The notes below the pieces were generated by a model, which did not search any database, was not told where the DNA came from, and saw only the letters and a list, made by a program, of their open reading frames with translations. From positions 1 through 64,000 of the forward strand of contig CAAGDV010000027.1 of assembly GCA_900768755.1 (NCBI GenBank): DNA of 64,000 nucleotides, read 5' to 3'. The position numbers and the translations under genes are program-made. Shown in pieces: positions 24,736-32,461 of the stretch. Position 1 is the stretch's first letter. Every line of letters starts with the position of its first letter. This DNA comes from Lachnospiraceae bacterium (GTDB lineage Bacteria; Bacillota; Clostridia; Lachnospirales; Lachnospiraceae).

Positions 24736-25287
24736 ATGAACGTAACGGAACATGATACCAGAAAAGGGTTTCACTGGATATATGTGCTGGCAGGATTATA
24801 TGTGCTCTCGGCGTATATTGCGCCGGTTATGTCTTATTTTATGATTAAATATGCGGAAGATACGCTGTTTCCGTGGGTCTCGCTGACAATTCCCATTTCG
24901 ATGGGCATCGTAAACAGCATCGTAATCCCTACCAACAGATACGAGATAGGACGCATCCGTCTGATTAACTGTGCTCTGTTCATAAAGCTTGCCCTGGTTC
25001 CCCTGTATATCGTCGGCGGGCTTCTCAATATGCTTTTCTTTCTGCTTATGTTCACGCCGGTAGTGATAATGATTTTTGTCTCGCCCATGGCAATCACGAT
25101 GCTTTCGGTCCTCGGTTGGCTGTATATGGCGGGAGTCTCGCCGTACTCGCTTACATACCTGTCGGAATCCTGCAAGCTGCGGGTTCATAACAAAACTCTG
25201 TGTGTGATTGTATCAATCCTTCAGTTTTTCTTTGTTGCGGATGTGATTTCCGTAATAATAATGGCGATAAAAGAAAAGCAAAGATAA
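24736..25287 (+). CDS. Multi-pass membrane protein, unknown
   Basis: 183 residues with five hydrophobic segments (about 14-38, 48-64, 78-100, 104-128, 155-175). It resembles small uncharacterised membrane proteins of Lachnospiraceae (DUF6652-like), a match from memory only. ATG at 24736 has GAGG 9 nt upstream. Divergent from the hydrogenase; ends at a GC-rich hairpin shared with the convergent gene. Confidence 0.7.
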   Translation: MNVTEHDTRKGFHWIYVLAGLYVLSAYIAPVMSYFMIKYAEDTLFPWVSLTIPISMGIVNSIVIPTNRYEIGRIRLINCALFIKLALVPLYIVGGLLNMLFFLLMFTPVVIMIFVSPMAITMLSVLGWLYMAGVSPYSLTYLSESCKLRVHNKTLCVIVSILQFFFVADVISVIIMAIKEKQR

Positions 25288-25325
25288 AGACCCGGAAATT
25301 CATTGTTTTATCAATATTCTCTGAT

Positions 25326-25360
25326 AAAAAAGGCTTCGGGCAAAAGCCCGGAGCCCAAAA
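25326..25360. terminator. Bidirectional terminator
   Basis: GGCTTCGGGC (25332-25341) pairs with GCCCGGAGCC (25346-25355); A-run before and after (AAAAAA on both sides) gives U tracts on one strand each. Confidence 0.8.
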
Positions 25361-25370
25361 AACTCATCTG

Positions 25371-26294
25371 TTATTGTTCACTATATTTTTTAATGCCCTC
25401 GATTATGTCAAAAAGACTTCTGGTCGTGTGCCACTCAACCATCGTGATGACATTGCCATCATCACTTTCACTAACCGTCAACGCCGCCTCAAAATTAAGT
25501 ATTATGTCGGTTGCTCCCATAATTGTGCCTCCTGACACTATTGTCGCAACCGCTGAGCCCACCCACTGTATAATCGAATCTAACTCGCTGTTTTGCCCGA
25601 TAACGTAATAACGTTCTCCGTCAGTGAATACCTGAAGATTCTTCGGTATAAGCCGGGGTCCGTCCAGTTGCAGCCCCTCGCCTTCCCCGAGATAACAGTA
25701 TTCCACCAGATAAGTATCGATATCACGAATCAATGTATCCTCGTATACTTCCTGCATATTGTCAGTATCGTAAATCTTCTCCGCTTCAACAATCATCGGC
25801 TGAATTCTGTCTTTGTCAATTATAAACAGCGCCTGAAGCATAAGATCAGCGCGCATATACTTTGTCCCGTCATACGTCTCCGTGCTACTCCTAATGTTTT
25901 TCAAATACAGGGTCAGCCCGTCAACGGCGTCCTCTCTTGTAAAAAGCTCTTTCATTCCCAGAAAAAATTCCGGCATTTCATCAGTAATGACCTTCATTCT
26001 CTTATCCGCGTCTTTTGCCTCCATGAGAGACTCGTCAAAGAGAGGATATGTAATAACGCTCTCAATAAGCGCCTCCGTAGTCATTCTGGATAGAATTCTT
26101 TGGGGAATATCACATATTTTCCGACGCTCCAAAACGGTCATATTACGCCACTCGTCAGACTTCGTATCTACATCATAATCATAGGCTTTGGTTATGGGAG
26201 TCCGGCTTCTGATTGAAAGCACTGCAATAACTGTAACGGTTGCCGCTGTAAGTGCCAAAATAATCCCTACGATGATACCCTTTTTCAATATCAA
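25371..26294 (-). CDS. Membrane-anchored protein next to secreted cysteine protease
   Basis: 307 residues with one N-terminal hydrophobic segment (about 5-27) and a soluble extracytoplasmic domain rich in Asp, Glu and Met. No family recognised. Its gene follows the cysteine-protease gene by 19 nt in the same direction, so it could be a partner or an inhibitor/immunity protein of that protease; this is inferred from position only. Confidence 0.65.
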   Translation of the reverse strand: MILKKGIIVGIILALTAATVTVIAVLSIRSRTPITKAYDYDVDTKSDEWRNMTVLERRKICDIPQRILSRMTTEALIESVITYPLFDESLMEAKDADKRMKVITDEMPEFFLGMKELFTREDAVDGLTLYLKNIRSSTETYDGTKYMRADLMLQALFIIDKDRIQPMIVEAEKIYDTDNMQEVYEDTLIRDIDTYLVEYCYLGEGEGLQLDGPRLIPKNLQVFTDGERYYVIGQNSELDSIIQWVGSAVATIVSGGTIMGATDIILNFEAALTVSESDDGNVITMVEWHTTRSLFDIIEGIKKYSEQ

Positions 26295-26313
26295 TGCCTC
26301 CTTACTTTACTAT

Positions 26314-27396
26314 CTAATTCCAGTCACGCAAATTATATATTGTTTCAGTCCATGAATACGAAACTCCTGAAACCGGTGAATAAGTAGATAATGAGCTGCT
26401 ATATGAACCGACTTGATATATTAAATCGCTGTAATTTGAATCTGCAATTATATATGTGAACTGCCCGCTGGTATTATCCAAATAGTATCCACAGATAACT
26501 GCCGCATGACCTATTAAGGTTCCTGAACTTGTTCCGGAAGAAAGTCCCATATATACAGGGCTATCTCCACTTATAGAACTTAGCACTTTTGCAGCGCTAA
26601 TGTTTGAAGAATCAATATCACCAACTTTCATCATATTGTGATATATCAGCATGTATGCATCATTTATAGTTCCACCATTGCAATAATATAATGTATGGGT
26701 AGAACCATGCGCATATGTATGTGCTTGAGACAATGACATTGTGCTTCCAAAATATTTGCATATACTTAATGCACTGGGCAACCAACAATAACCATATTTC
26801 CCACCGTTTCTTACAATAGGAAAATTACTTAATTCTCTACCTATAAGTGCTCTTGGTTGAACAATTTCTCTGGCATCTGGTGCAGTCTCCGTAATCAAGT
26901 AACGTTCATCTTTAATATCCATATCCGTATCAATACTTCTTGTTTCGCCGCTAACAATATCCAAACCATTTCCAAATTCATTTACCAGATAAGTATTGTC
27001 ACCATTCTTATAAAAATAATAACATCCAGTCTCTAATTCCTGAATATCTTTGGCAAAGTATTTACTGTAACTTACACTATAGCAACCATTATCGTAATTT
27101 ATAGTTATCAAGTACTGAATTGTCTTATCTACAAAAACGGGAACAAAATAGCAATTCGATGCACCTATAACTTCAATTGGCGCTCCACTACAAACATCAC
27201 TAGTTTTCTCAATTGTAGAAATAGTAGAAAGTATTCCTTCCTCATATTCATTAAAGAATTCTTCTGTTCTCGCGTCCATTGAGTTTCCATAAAATTGTAC
27301 TCTTCTATCCGCTTTTGCCAAACATTTCAAATTTTGTGTTAACAATATTGTCGCTATCATTAATACGCACAATAGATTTTTAAAAAATTTATTCAT
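26314..27396 (-). CDS. Secreted papain-like (C39/staphopain-type) cysteine protease
   Basis: 360 residues with a signal peptide (NLLCVLMIATILL; cut near residue 29), a ~170-residue prodomain and a C-terminal domain that begins GGKYGYCWLPSALSICKYFG. The Cys in YGYCW is the expected nucleophile, His in LIGHAAVICGYY and Asp/Asn in YIIADSNYSD complete a papain-like triad. The layout (signal, propeptide, papain fold) is that of secreted streptopain/staphopain-like enzymes. AT-rich codon use differs from core genes, suggesting transfer. ATG at 27394-27396; a TTG two codons earlier is possible. Confidence 0.78.
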   Translation of the reverse strand: MNKFFKNLLCVLMIATILLTQNLKCLAKADRRVQFYGNSMDARTEEFFNEYEEGILSTISTIEKTSDVCSGAPIEVIGASNCYFVPVFVDKTIQYLITINYDNGCYSVSYSKYFAKDIQELETGCYYFYKNGDNTYLVNEFGNGLDIVSGETRSIDTDMDIKDERYLITETAPDAREIVQPRALIGRELSNFPIVRNGGKYGYCWLPSALSICKYFGSTMSLSQAHTYAHGSTHTLYYCNGGTINDAYMLIYHNMMKVGDIDSSNISAAKVLSSISGDSPVYMGLSSGTSSGTLIGHAAVICGYYLDNTSGQFTYIIADSNYSDLIYQVGSYSSSLSTYSPVSGVSYSWTETIYNLRDWN

Positions 27397-27514
27397 AAAC
27401 AATTCGCTCTTCTGATTCGTATTCTTTTTATCTTATGCTAGAAAATCGCATGTCGGCTTTAAAGTTATTGTACCACACATAAAGTGCAATGTAAAGCGTC
27501 CGGAAATATTATAA

Positions 27515-27796
27515 AGCGTCCGGAAATATTGTTATCTACAATATGCATTCTACGAAAAAGAGAGGCACCTGCATTGCACTAAGAATATCAGTGTAATAGA
27601 ACCACTTACAAATGCTTACATTGCGAACTTCGGCGAACCATGTTCTATTTATGATATGGAAGCATACGGTGATAAATACGACACTTGTTATGGATGGGTT
27701 TTTGAAGGTAATAGTCAGAAAATCTGCATAGATTTAGCCTTTTCATACACAGAAACAGAATTGATTGACATTCTTTTTATAGTAGTTGCCTCTTAA
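27515..27796 (+). pseudogene. Start-less fragment of an unidentified gene
   Basis: 93 open codons ending in TAA at 27794-27796 but with no start codon near the beginning; the only internal ATG would leave about 46 residues. The translated text (KNISVIEPLTNAYIANFGEP, then CSIYDMEAYGDKYDTCYGW) has normal protein composition. It looks like the 3' end of a gene whose 5' part has been lost, perhaps through the tandem repeat just upstream. Family unknown. Confidence 0.4.
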
Positions 27797-28023
27797 TAAA
27801 ATATAAAGTTCAATTGCTGAAATATTGCACAAAAATAATTTAAAGCCTAATATATTTTAGGCGTGTTAAAGAAATGGGCTGTAAAAAAACAAAATGTATG
27901 GAGAAATGCGGAAAATTCCGTTTCTCATACATTCCACTTCTCCAACTTCCACTTTTGGATGGCAGTAGACGCAAAAAAAAGAGAACAGATTTCTCCATTC
28001 TCTCTGTAAAAATCCTTTATTCT

Positions 28024-28220
28024 TACTAGCCATGCCCCACATCGCCTCCGCTTCGCTTCGGCTCAGTGGACGGCTGTCGCCGTACATCACTTGAAAACTG
28101 CCATTCATAGCCCTTCGGGCTATTTCATGTCGGGCTGACACCCTATAATGCATGTAATGTACTAGCCATGCCCCACATCGCCTCCGCTTCGCTTCGGCTC
28201 AGTGGACGGCTGTCGCCGTA
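28024..28220. repeat. 61-bp direct repeat, two copies
   Basis: Identical 61-bp sequences at 28024-28084 and 28160-28220, starting TACTAGCCATGCCCCACATC and ending GGCTGTCGCCGTA. Each holds an internal GCTTCGCTTCGGC stretch. The 75 bp between them has a hairpin (AGCCCTTCGGGCT). GC content is well above the surrounding DNA. Probably a dispersed intergenic repeat element of this genome. Confidence 0.85.
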
Positions 28221-28226
28221 TAATAA

Positions 28227-28284
28227 AAAAGAAAAGAGTACATCTTTGCGAGCAAGCTCTCCCGATGTACTCTTTCTTTTTTAT
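28227..28284. terminator. Bidirectional terminator behind rubrerythrin
   Basis: AAAAAAGAAAAGAGTACATC pairs with GATGTACTCTTTCTTTTTT across a 19-nt loop, giving U-runs on both strands. Confidence 0.8.
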
Positions 28285-28299
28285 TGCATGGCTTGTAGC

Positions 28300-28887
28300 T
28301 TAACCAAAGTATCTCTCCAACAATCCTTTAAGAGCTTTGCCGTGTCTTGCCTCGTCTCTTGCCATCTCATGAACGGTGTCATGGATTGCATCAAGGTTGT
28401 TCTTCTTAGCACATTTTGCAAGGTCTGTTTTGCCCGCAGTTGCGCCAAACTCGCAGTCTACTCTCCACTCAAGGTTCTTCTTGGTTGAATCGGTCATCTT
28501 TGACTCAAGCTCTGAGCCCAGAAGCTCTGCAAATTTTGCGGCATGCTCTGCCTCTTCGTATGCTGCCTTCTCCCAATAGAGACCAATCTCAGGATAACCT
28601 TCACGATGTGCAACTCTTGCCATGCAAAGATACATTCCAACCTCTGAGCACTCGCCGTCAAAGTTAGCTTTCAGCTGCTCATAGATGTACTTCTTGTCTT
28701 CCTCGCTGATATCTTTGTTATTCTTTACAGTCGCGGCATACACGCCAAACTCATGCTCTGCAGCAAGAACAAGCTCGCCCTCAACTTTGTTGAATTTCTC
28801 TCCACTTACGTGGCATACCGGACACTCTGCTGGTGCCTCGTCTCCTTCATGTACATATCCGCATACCGGACATACCCATTTTGCCAT
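28300..28887 (-). CDS. Reverse rubrerythrin
   Basis: 195 residues with the rubredoxin Fe(Cys)4 site at the N-terminus (CPVCGYVHEG ... CPVC) and the diiron four-helix domain behind it (EVGMYLCMARVAHREG, EEAEHAAKFAELLG, EMARDEARHGKAL). This domain order is that of reverse rubrerythrin, which reduces hydrogen peroxide and oxygen with NADH-derived electrons in anaerobes. GGAGG upstream of ATG. It lies 27 nt behind the PerR-like gene, so the repressor and the peroxide scavenger form one operon and are induced together under oxidative stress. Confidence 0.95.
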   Translation of the reverse strand: MAKWVCPVCGYVHEGDEAPAECPVCHVSGEKFNKVEGELVLAAEHEFGVYAATVKNNKDISEEDKKYIYEQLKANFDGECSEVGMYLCMARVAHREGYPEIGLYWEKAAYEEAEHAAKFAELLGSELESKMTDSTKKNLEWRVDCEFGATAGKTDLAKCAKKNNLDAIHDTVHEMARDEARHGKALKGLLERYFG

Positions 28888-28914
28888 TTTGAATTCCTCC
28901 TGGTTGTTAATTTA

Positions 28915-29289
28915 TTAAATGCATTTCTCACATTTTCCGTAAAACATTATCTCGCATTTCTCAATGCTGCCCGAAAATGTATCAGCTGCGCTGTTGATAA
29001 CATCATCACATGAAACGTAGTCAATATCGGTTATCTCTCCGCACTGTCTGCAGATGAAGTGGTTGTGCGGACCGACGTACCCGTCAAAATGATCCGGCCC
29101 CATTCCCGTGGATATCTTAAGAATCTTTCCGTTGTCCGCAAGCATCGACAGATTCCGGTAAACCGTTCCGAGACTGATATTCGGCTGCTCCATGCGGACA
29201 CTGTCGTACACCATGTCTGCGGTCGGATGGTCTCTGCGGCTCTGAAGATTCTTCAATATCACCTCTCGCTGGCGCGAATACTTAACCAT
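28915..29289 (-). CDS. perR: PerR-type Fur-family peroxide repressor
   Basis: 124 residues with the Fur fold: HPTADMVYDSVR (regulatory His), LGTVYRNLSMLADNG recognition helix, and zinc-site CxxC pairs FICRQCG and KCEKC. The position equal to Bacillus PerR Asp85 is Asp (DHFDGYV), where Fur has Glu, so it should sense peroxide by metal-catalysed oxidation. It is short at the N-terminus, as in Clostridia. The rubrerythrin gene follows. A sigma-A promoter lies upstream and an AT-rich inverted repeat overlaps it. Confidence 0.88.
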   Translation of the reverse strand: MVKYSRQREVILKNLQSRRDHPTADMVYDSVRMEQPNISLGTVYRNLSMLADNGKILKISTGMGPDHFDGYVGPHNHFICRQCGEITDIDYVSCDDVINSAADTFSGSIEKCEIMFYGKCEKCI

Positions 29290-29329
29290 AACGACTTCCT
29301 TTTCAAAATGATAATAGTTACTAATATTG

Positions 29330-29357
29330 ATTATACAGATAATGACCTTTTTGTCAA
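29330..29357 (-). promoter_or_regulatory. Promoter of perR-rubrerythrin
   Basis: Minus strand: TTGACA (complement of 29352-29357), 16-nt spacer, perfect TATAAT (complement of 29330-29335). Directly downstream, ATAATCAATATTAGTAACTA followed by TTAT gives an imperfect ATAAT/ATTAT dyad that could be the Per box. Confidence 0.7.
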
Positions 29358-29401
29358 TAATTTTTTATCAACAAACACAAAATACCAGCGCCGGTCTTTT
29401 T

Positions 29402-30085
29402 CTATTTTTCGAAATACTTTCTAAATCCCAGCAAATCCTTAAAACAATACCGCTTGTCCAAAAAAGCCGTAATGCGCCCGATAAGCCAGCCGTTAACCAG
29501 AGAGGTAATCAATGTTCCCCACTTCACGCCTTCAAAACAAAACCACCCAAAAAAGCAGAATGACATAATGACACTCACGCCCAGGCTCGTCAAATCGTAC
29601 ACTGTCTTGACAACACTGACTCTAAAGTTATATTTTCGGGATATTTCTTTGACCACAAGCTCGTACGCCCCAGGTGCAAGATAGGTCTTAAGGAATAACG
29701 CCACACCAAGCGAACAGAGTCCCATTCCGCACACAAACAATACGGTCCGAACCGCATACGACTCCGCGGGAATATGCGCAATTCCTAACATCAACACATC
29801 CAGAACCACCCCGTACAACACCGCCGTAACAAAAGAAAACAGATATCCGGCCTTGAATTTTCTGAGGGCAATGCACAGAACCACTATAAGCACAAGCTGT
29901 AAACAATACTCCGCCATGCCAAAAGAAAACAACGGAAAGTACTGTGACAATTTCAGGTGAATTATGTATGCCGGCGCAACAACCATTGACATTCCAAAAT
30001 CCGCCCGTTCCATAAGGGCTGTTCCGAGCGCCAGAATTACAAGCCCCATTAGATATGACAATTCCGAGTAAAAATTCTTTTTCAC
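29402..30085 (-). CDS. YczE/YitT-like membrane protein
   Basis: 227 residues with five to six membrane segments and the start LSYLMGLVILALGTALMERADFGMSM typical of the YczE/DUF6198 group (first part: LSYLMGLVILALGTAL). Bacillus YczE affects bacillomycin synthesis; the general role is unknown. The ATG overlaps the stop of the GNAT gene (ATGA), so the two are coupled. Confidence 0.75.
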   Translation of the reverse strand: MKKNFYSELSYLMGLVILALGTALMERADFGMSMVVAPAYIIHLKLSQYFPLFSFGMAEYCLQLVLIVVLCIALRKFKAGYLFSFVTAVLYGVVLDVLMLGIAHIPAESYAVRTVLFVCGMGLCSLGVALFLKTYLAPGAYELVVKEISRKYNFRVSVVKTVYDLTSLGVSVIMSFCFFGWFCFEGVKWGTLITSLVNGWLIGRITAFLDKRYCFKDLLGFRKYFEK

Positions 30086-30549
30086 CTGTTCTCTTCCTGC
30101 CTGTGAATATATATCTGAATCTTGTTATTGCTGTCATCCGGATCCAACATACACAGAAAATTCCATCCGTAGCGCTCATAGAATCCGACATGGCTGGTGA
30201 GAAGATACAGCGTATCAATGCCTTTTGCATACATATCCCGGCATACCCGGTCAAGCATGCATCCTGCTATGCCGCGGCACCTATACTCCGGCTCAACATA
30301 TACGGCGCAGACATTCGGCGCAAGATCCCTGCGGTCATGAAAATCATTCTCAATCACTCCTATGCCTGCAATAATTCTGCCTTCATCCTCAACATAATAC
30401 CATTGGGGAACAGCGCTGTTTCCTTTTAAACTGTCCTCCATACTCTCAACATAAGCTTCCTTTGGAATTCCCCATTTGCCGCTGAACCATTCGGCAAGCT
30501 CGTCAACTGACTTTTTCGATTCAACAATGTTAATAATTCCGTAATCCAT
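30082..30549 (-). CDS. GNAT family N-acetyltransferase
   Basis: 155 residues with acetyl-CoA-binding motif A, VCAVYVEPEYRCRGIAGCML (Q/R-x-x-G-x-G/A form), preceded by WYYVEDEGRIIAGIGVIEND and followed by LYLLTSHVGFYERYGW. Substrate cannot be told. GGAG 8 nt before the ATG. Coupled to the membrane protein gene downstream. Confidence 0.88.
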   Translation of the reverse strand: MDYGIINIVESKKSVDELAEWFSGKWGIPKEAYVESMEDSLKGNSAVPQWYYVEDEGRIIAGIGVIENDFHDRRDLAPNVCAVYVEPEYRCRGIAGCMLDRVCRDMYAKGIDTLYLLTSHVGFYERYGWNFLCMLDPDDSNNKIQIYIHRQEENR

Positions 30550-30580
30550 AATCTTCTCCGATTCGCAGACCGCTCAACTC

Positions 30581-30994
30581 CTATATTGACTTACTTATAA
30601 GGTCCGCCGTCTTCGCAAGCTCCGCATCCGTAAGCTCAAGGTGTTCGTATCCGAAATCAATCCGGTCTTCCTTCCATCTGGGAATTATATGGATATGGCA
30701 GTGGAATACCGTCTGGCCTGCCGCTTCCCCGTTGTTCTGGATGACATTGATTCCGTCGCATCCCAACGCCTTCTTTACTCCTTTGGCGACCTTCGCTGCA
30801 ACCTTCATGGCGTCACCGTATACCTCCGGGTCGGCATCAAGGGCATTCTCAAAATGCTCTTTCGGAATAACCAGACAATGTCCCTCAGCCGCCGGACTAA
30901 TGTCCATAATTGCCCTGAATCTGTCGTCCTCGTACACCGTGTTGGTCGCAAAAACACCATTGGCAAGTTTGCAAAAAATACAATCATCTTTCAT
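30581..30994 (-). CDS. HIT family nucleotide-binding protein
   Basis: 137 residues. Zinc-type start DDCIFCKLANG, CLVIPKEHFENA, and the catalytic triad motif HCHIHIIPR near residue 98. HIT proteins hydrolyse AMP-linked nucleotides such as adenosine phosphoramidate. Normal length. Single gene with GGAGG 9 nt upstream. Confidence 0.93.
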   Translation of the reverse strand: MKDDCIFCKLANGVFATNTVYEDDRFRAIMDISPAAEGHCLVIPKEHFENALDADPEVYGDAMKVAAKVAKGVKKALGCDGINVIQNNGEAAGQTVFHCHIHIIPRWKEDRIDFGYEHLELTDAELAKTADLISKSI

Positions 30995-31132
30995 GTCACA
31001 ATTCCTCCATATTTGTCGAAAAATAAACCTTGAAAAAAGGCTCTGTAAATATTATGATGTTTGGGTCAAAAGATATTTTGCCCAACTATACAGACGGATT
31101 GCTCCCGCAGTCTCAAAAAAGGAGAATTTGCA

Positions 31133-31420
31133 ATGTACACAGAATCAGAGTTAGCTTTTCTTTCGGAACTTAAAGCTTCGCACCCGGACATTTACGATAA
31201 GCTCTTGTCCATCCTGATAAGGCACGACGAATGTGTCCGCACGGCGTCACACGACTTCCGCAACATAATAACACTCATATCCGGTAATTATCAGCTTCTG
31301 GCACTTCACAATCCCCAGCTACTGTCGGAGAGGCATTTTGCCCAGATTGGTTCAGACATTGACAGCCTAACACAGGCCTCAATCGATCTGAAAGAGACTC
31401 TCAAAATGAATCCTAACTGA
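31133..31420 (+). CDS. Stand-alone histidine-kinase-like DHp helix protein
   Basis: 95 residues. ATG at 31133 has GGAG 9 nt upstream; the frame is open earlier but not led by a ribosome site. Residues 36-55, RTASHDFRNIITLISGNYQL, match the H-box of histidine kinase dimerisation domains (S-H-D-x-R-N), with His40 as possible phospho-acceptor, followed by a second helix ending at residue 95. The catalytic ATPase domain is absent. It could be a phosphotransfer protein in the manner of Spo0B, or a remnant. It overlaps the convergent gene by 8 nt. Confidence 0.6.
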   Translation: MYTESELAFLSELKASHPDIYDKLLSILIRHDECVRTASHDFRNIITLISGNYQLLALHNPQLLSERHFAQIGSDIDSLTQASIDLKETLKMNPN

Positions 31421-32402
31421 AAATAAAATTCTCATCAAGCATACGCAGTGTCTTGAAGTTACCTTTCGCAGACATTTCTCCCGACATAAATGCCCGCTGA
31501 AATGTCTTGCGACCTCCCATGATCTCTTCAAGGACATCAACGGAAAGCTTGCCTATGACATCCGCATGATCAACCTGTCCAAAATAACAATTCAGGGCAC
31601 TGTTCTTAATATCAATTATCAGTGAATCCGCTCTTCCCTCAAGCTTAAGAAGGTATACTGCACTGAATCCGGGCTGGGCAACAAAATGCTCCTTGAACAT
31701 GTTGATATAATGCTCATCTCCACCCTTCTCTTCCTCGTCAAGCATACTTTTAAATAGTCCTGCAAGCTCCTTAATATCTTCTTTCTGCTTGCGGACATAT
31801 GTATCATCCGATGCATATTTTGACAACTGCTCGGACTCCTGAGGCGTAAGCGTAATCGTATCACCGACAATGTTCTGTTTAATTGCCTTATTGCTGCTTG
31901 GAAGCGAGATATATTTCTGCGATACCGAACGGTAAATCTCTTCCGCTTTCTTCTCAACAAGCTCCATATATCCTGTATTGGCAGAAAACTCCGAAGTGAC
32001 CTCAACATATGCACACATTCCGTTTCCGACTTTTCCGCCCAGCATATCCCAGGCGTTGGATAATTCCAACATTCCTTCGCGCTCGCCATACGCCTTGGAA
32101 ATAACAACCGGAAACATATATATTCCGTCAATTCTGCTCTTATCTCCGTACAGCCAGCAGGCATCAAGAAACATGTGCATATATCCGCCGATTCCTGACC
32201 ATTCAATTGTCGACGCAAGAATGATGGCATCGGCGTCCTTCAATGTCTGCGGGAGCGTCATGATATCATTCTTATGTTCATAGAGATTGTACCTCTCAAC
32301 TTTTACCCTGAGTTCCTCGAGAACCTGCGTTATTCTGTTGATGACTGCAAGCGTGGGGTCATCAATCATTCCCCTGCCGCCGTAATAAATATTTATCTTC
32401 AT
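31413..32402 (-). CDS. NADPH-dependent FMN reductase/flavodoxin domain fused to SCP2 domain
   Basis: 329 residues. N-terminal flavodoxin-like half: INIYYGGRGM, ADAIILASTIEWSGIGGYM (FMN loop) and LEL-WDMLGGKVGNGM. C-terminal ~110 residues resemble the SCP2 sterol-carrier fold (FSAVYLLKLEGRADSLIIDI, VIGKLSVDVLEEIMGGRKTFQRAFMSGEMSAKGN; read in two pieces). Fusions of this type exist in Clostridia; the SCP2 part may bind a lipid or quinone-like substrate. Function beyond flavin reduction is unknown. GGAGG 6 nt before ATG. Confidence 0.8.
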   Translation of the reverse strand: MKINIYYGGRGMIDDPTLAVINRITQVLEELRVKVERYNLYEHKNDIMTLPQTLKDADAIILASTIEWSGIGGYMHMFLDACWLYGDKSRIDGIYMFPVVISKAYGEREGMLELSNAWDMLGGKVGNGMCAYVEVTSEFSANTGYMELVEKKAEEIYRSVSQKYISLPSSNKAIKQNIVGDTITLTPQESEQLSKYASDDTYVRKQKEDIKELAGLFKSMLDEEEKGGDEHYINMFKEHFVAQPGFSAVYLLKLEGRADSLIIDIKNSALNCYFGQVDHADVIGKLSVDVLEEIMGGRKTFQRAFMSGEMSAKGNFKTLRMLDENFIFS

Positions 32403-32461
32403 ACAAGACCTCCAAAATCAATAAGGACACACTTGTAGATTAACATTTATTGAGCTTTTAG

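Larger units (their letters stand above)
27403..28226. other. Repeat-rich gap with gene remnant
   Basis: An 820-bp stretch without an intact gene. It holds: a 19-bp unit repeated in tandem at 27492-27510 and 27512-27530 (TAAAGCGTCCGGAAATATT); a plus-strand open frame 27515-27796 with no usable start, coding-like in character (see pseudogene entry); a long imperfect hairpin at 27893-27933; and a 61-bp direct repeat at 28024-28084 and 28160-28220. Nothing else recognisable. Confidence 0.6.

Noticed and set aside
27866..28153. Minus-strand ORF of 95 codons in the repeat-rich gap
   Set aside because: It runs through hairpins and one copy of the 61-bp repeat, has no ribosome site and no protein-like composition.
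28024..28220. CRISPR array
   Set aside because: Two copies only, 61 bp long and 75 bp apart, with no cas genes; no array-like spacing anywhere in the window.
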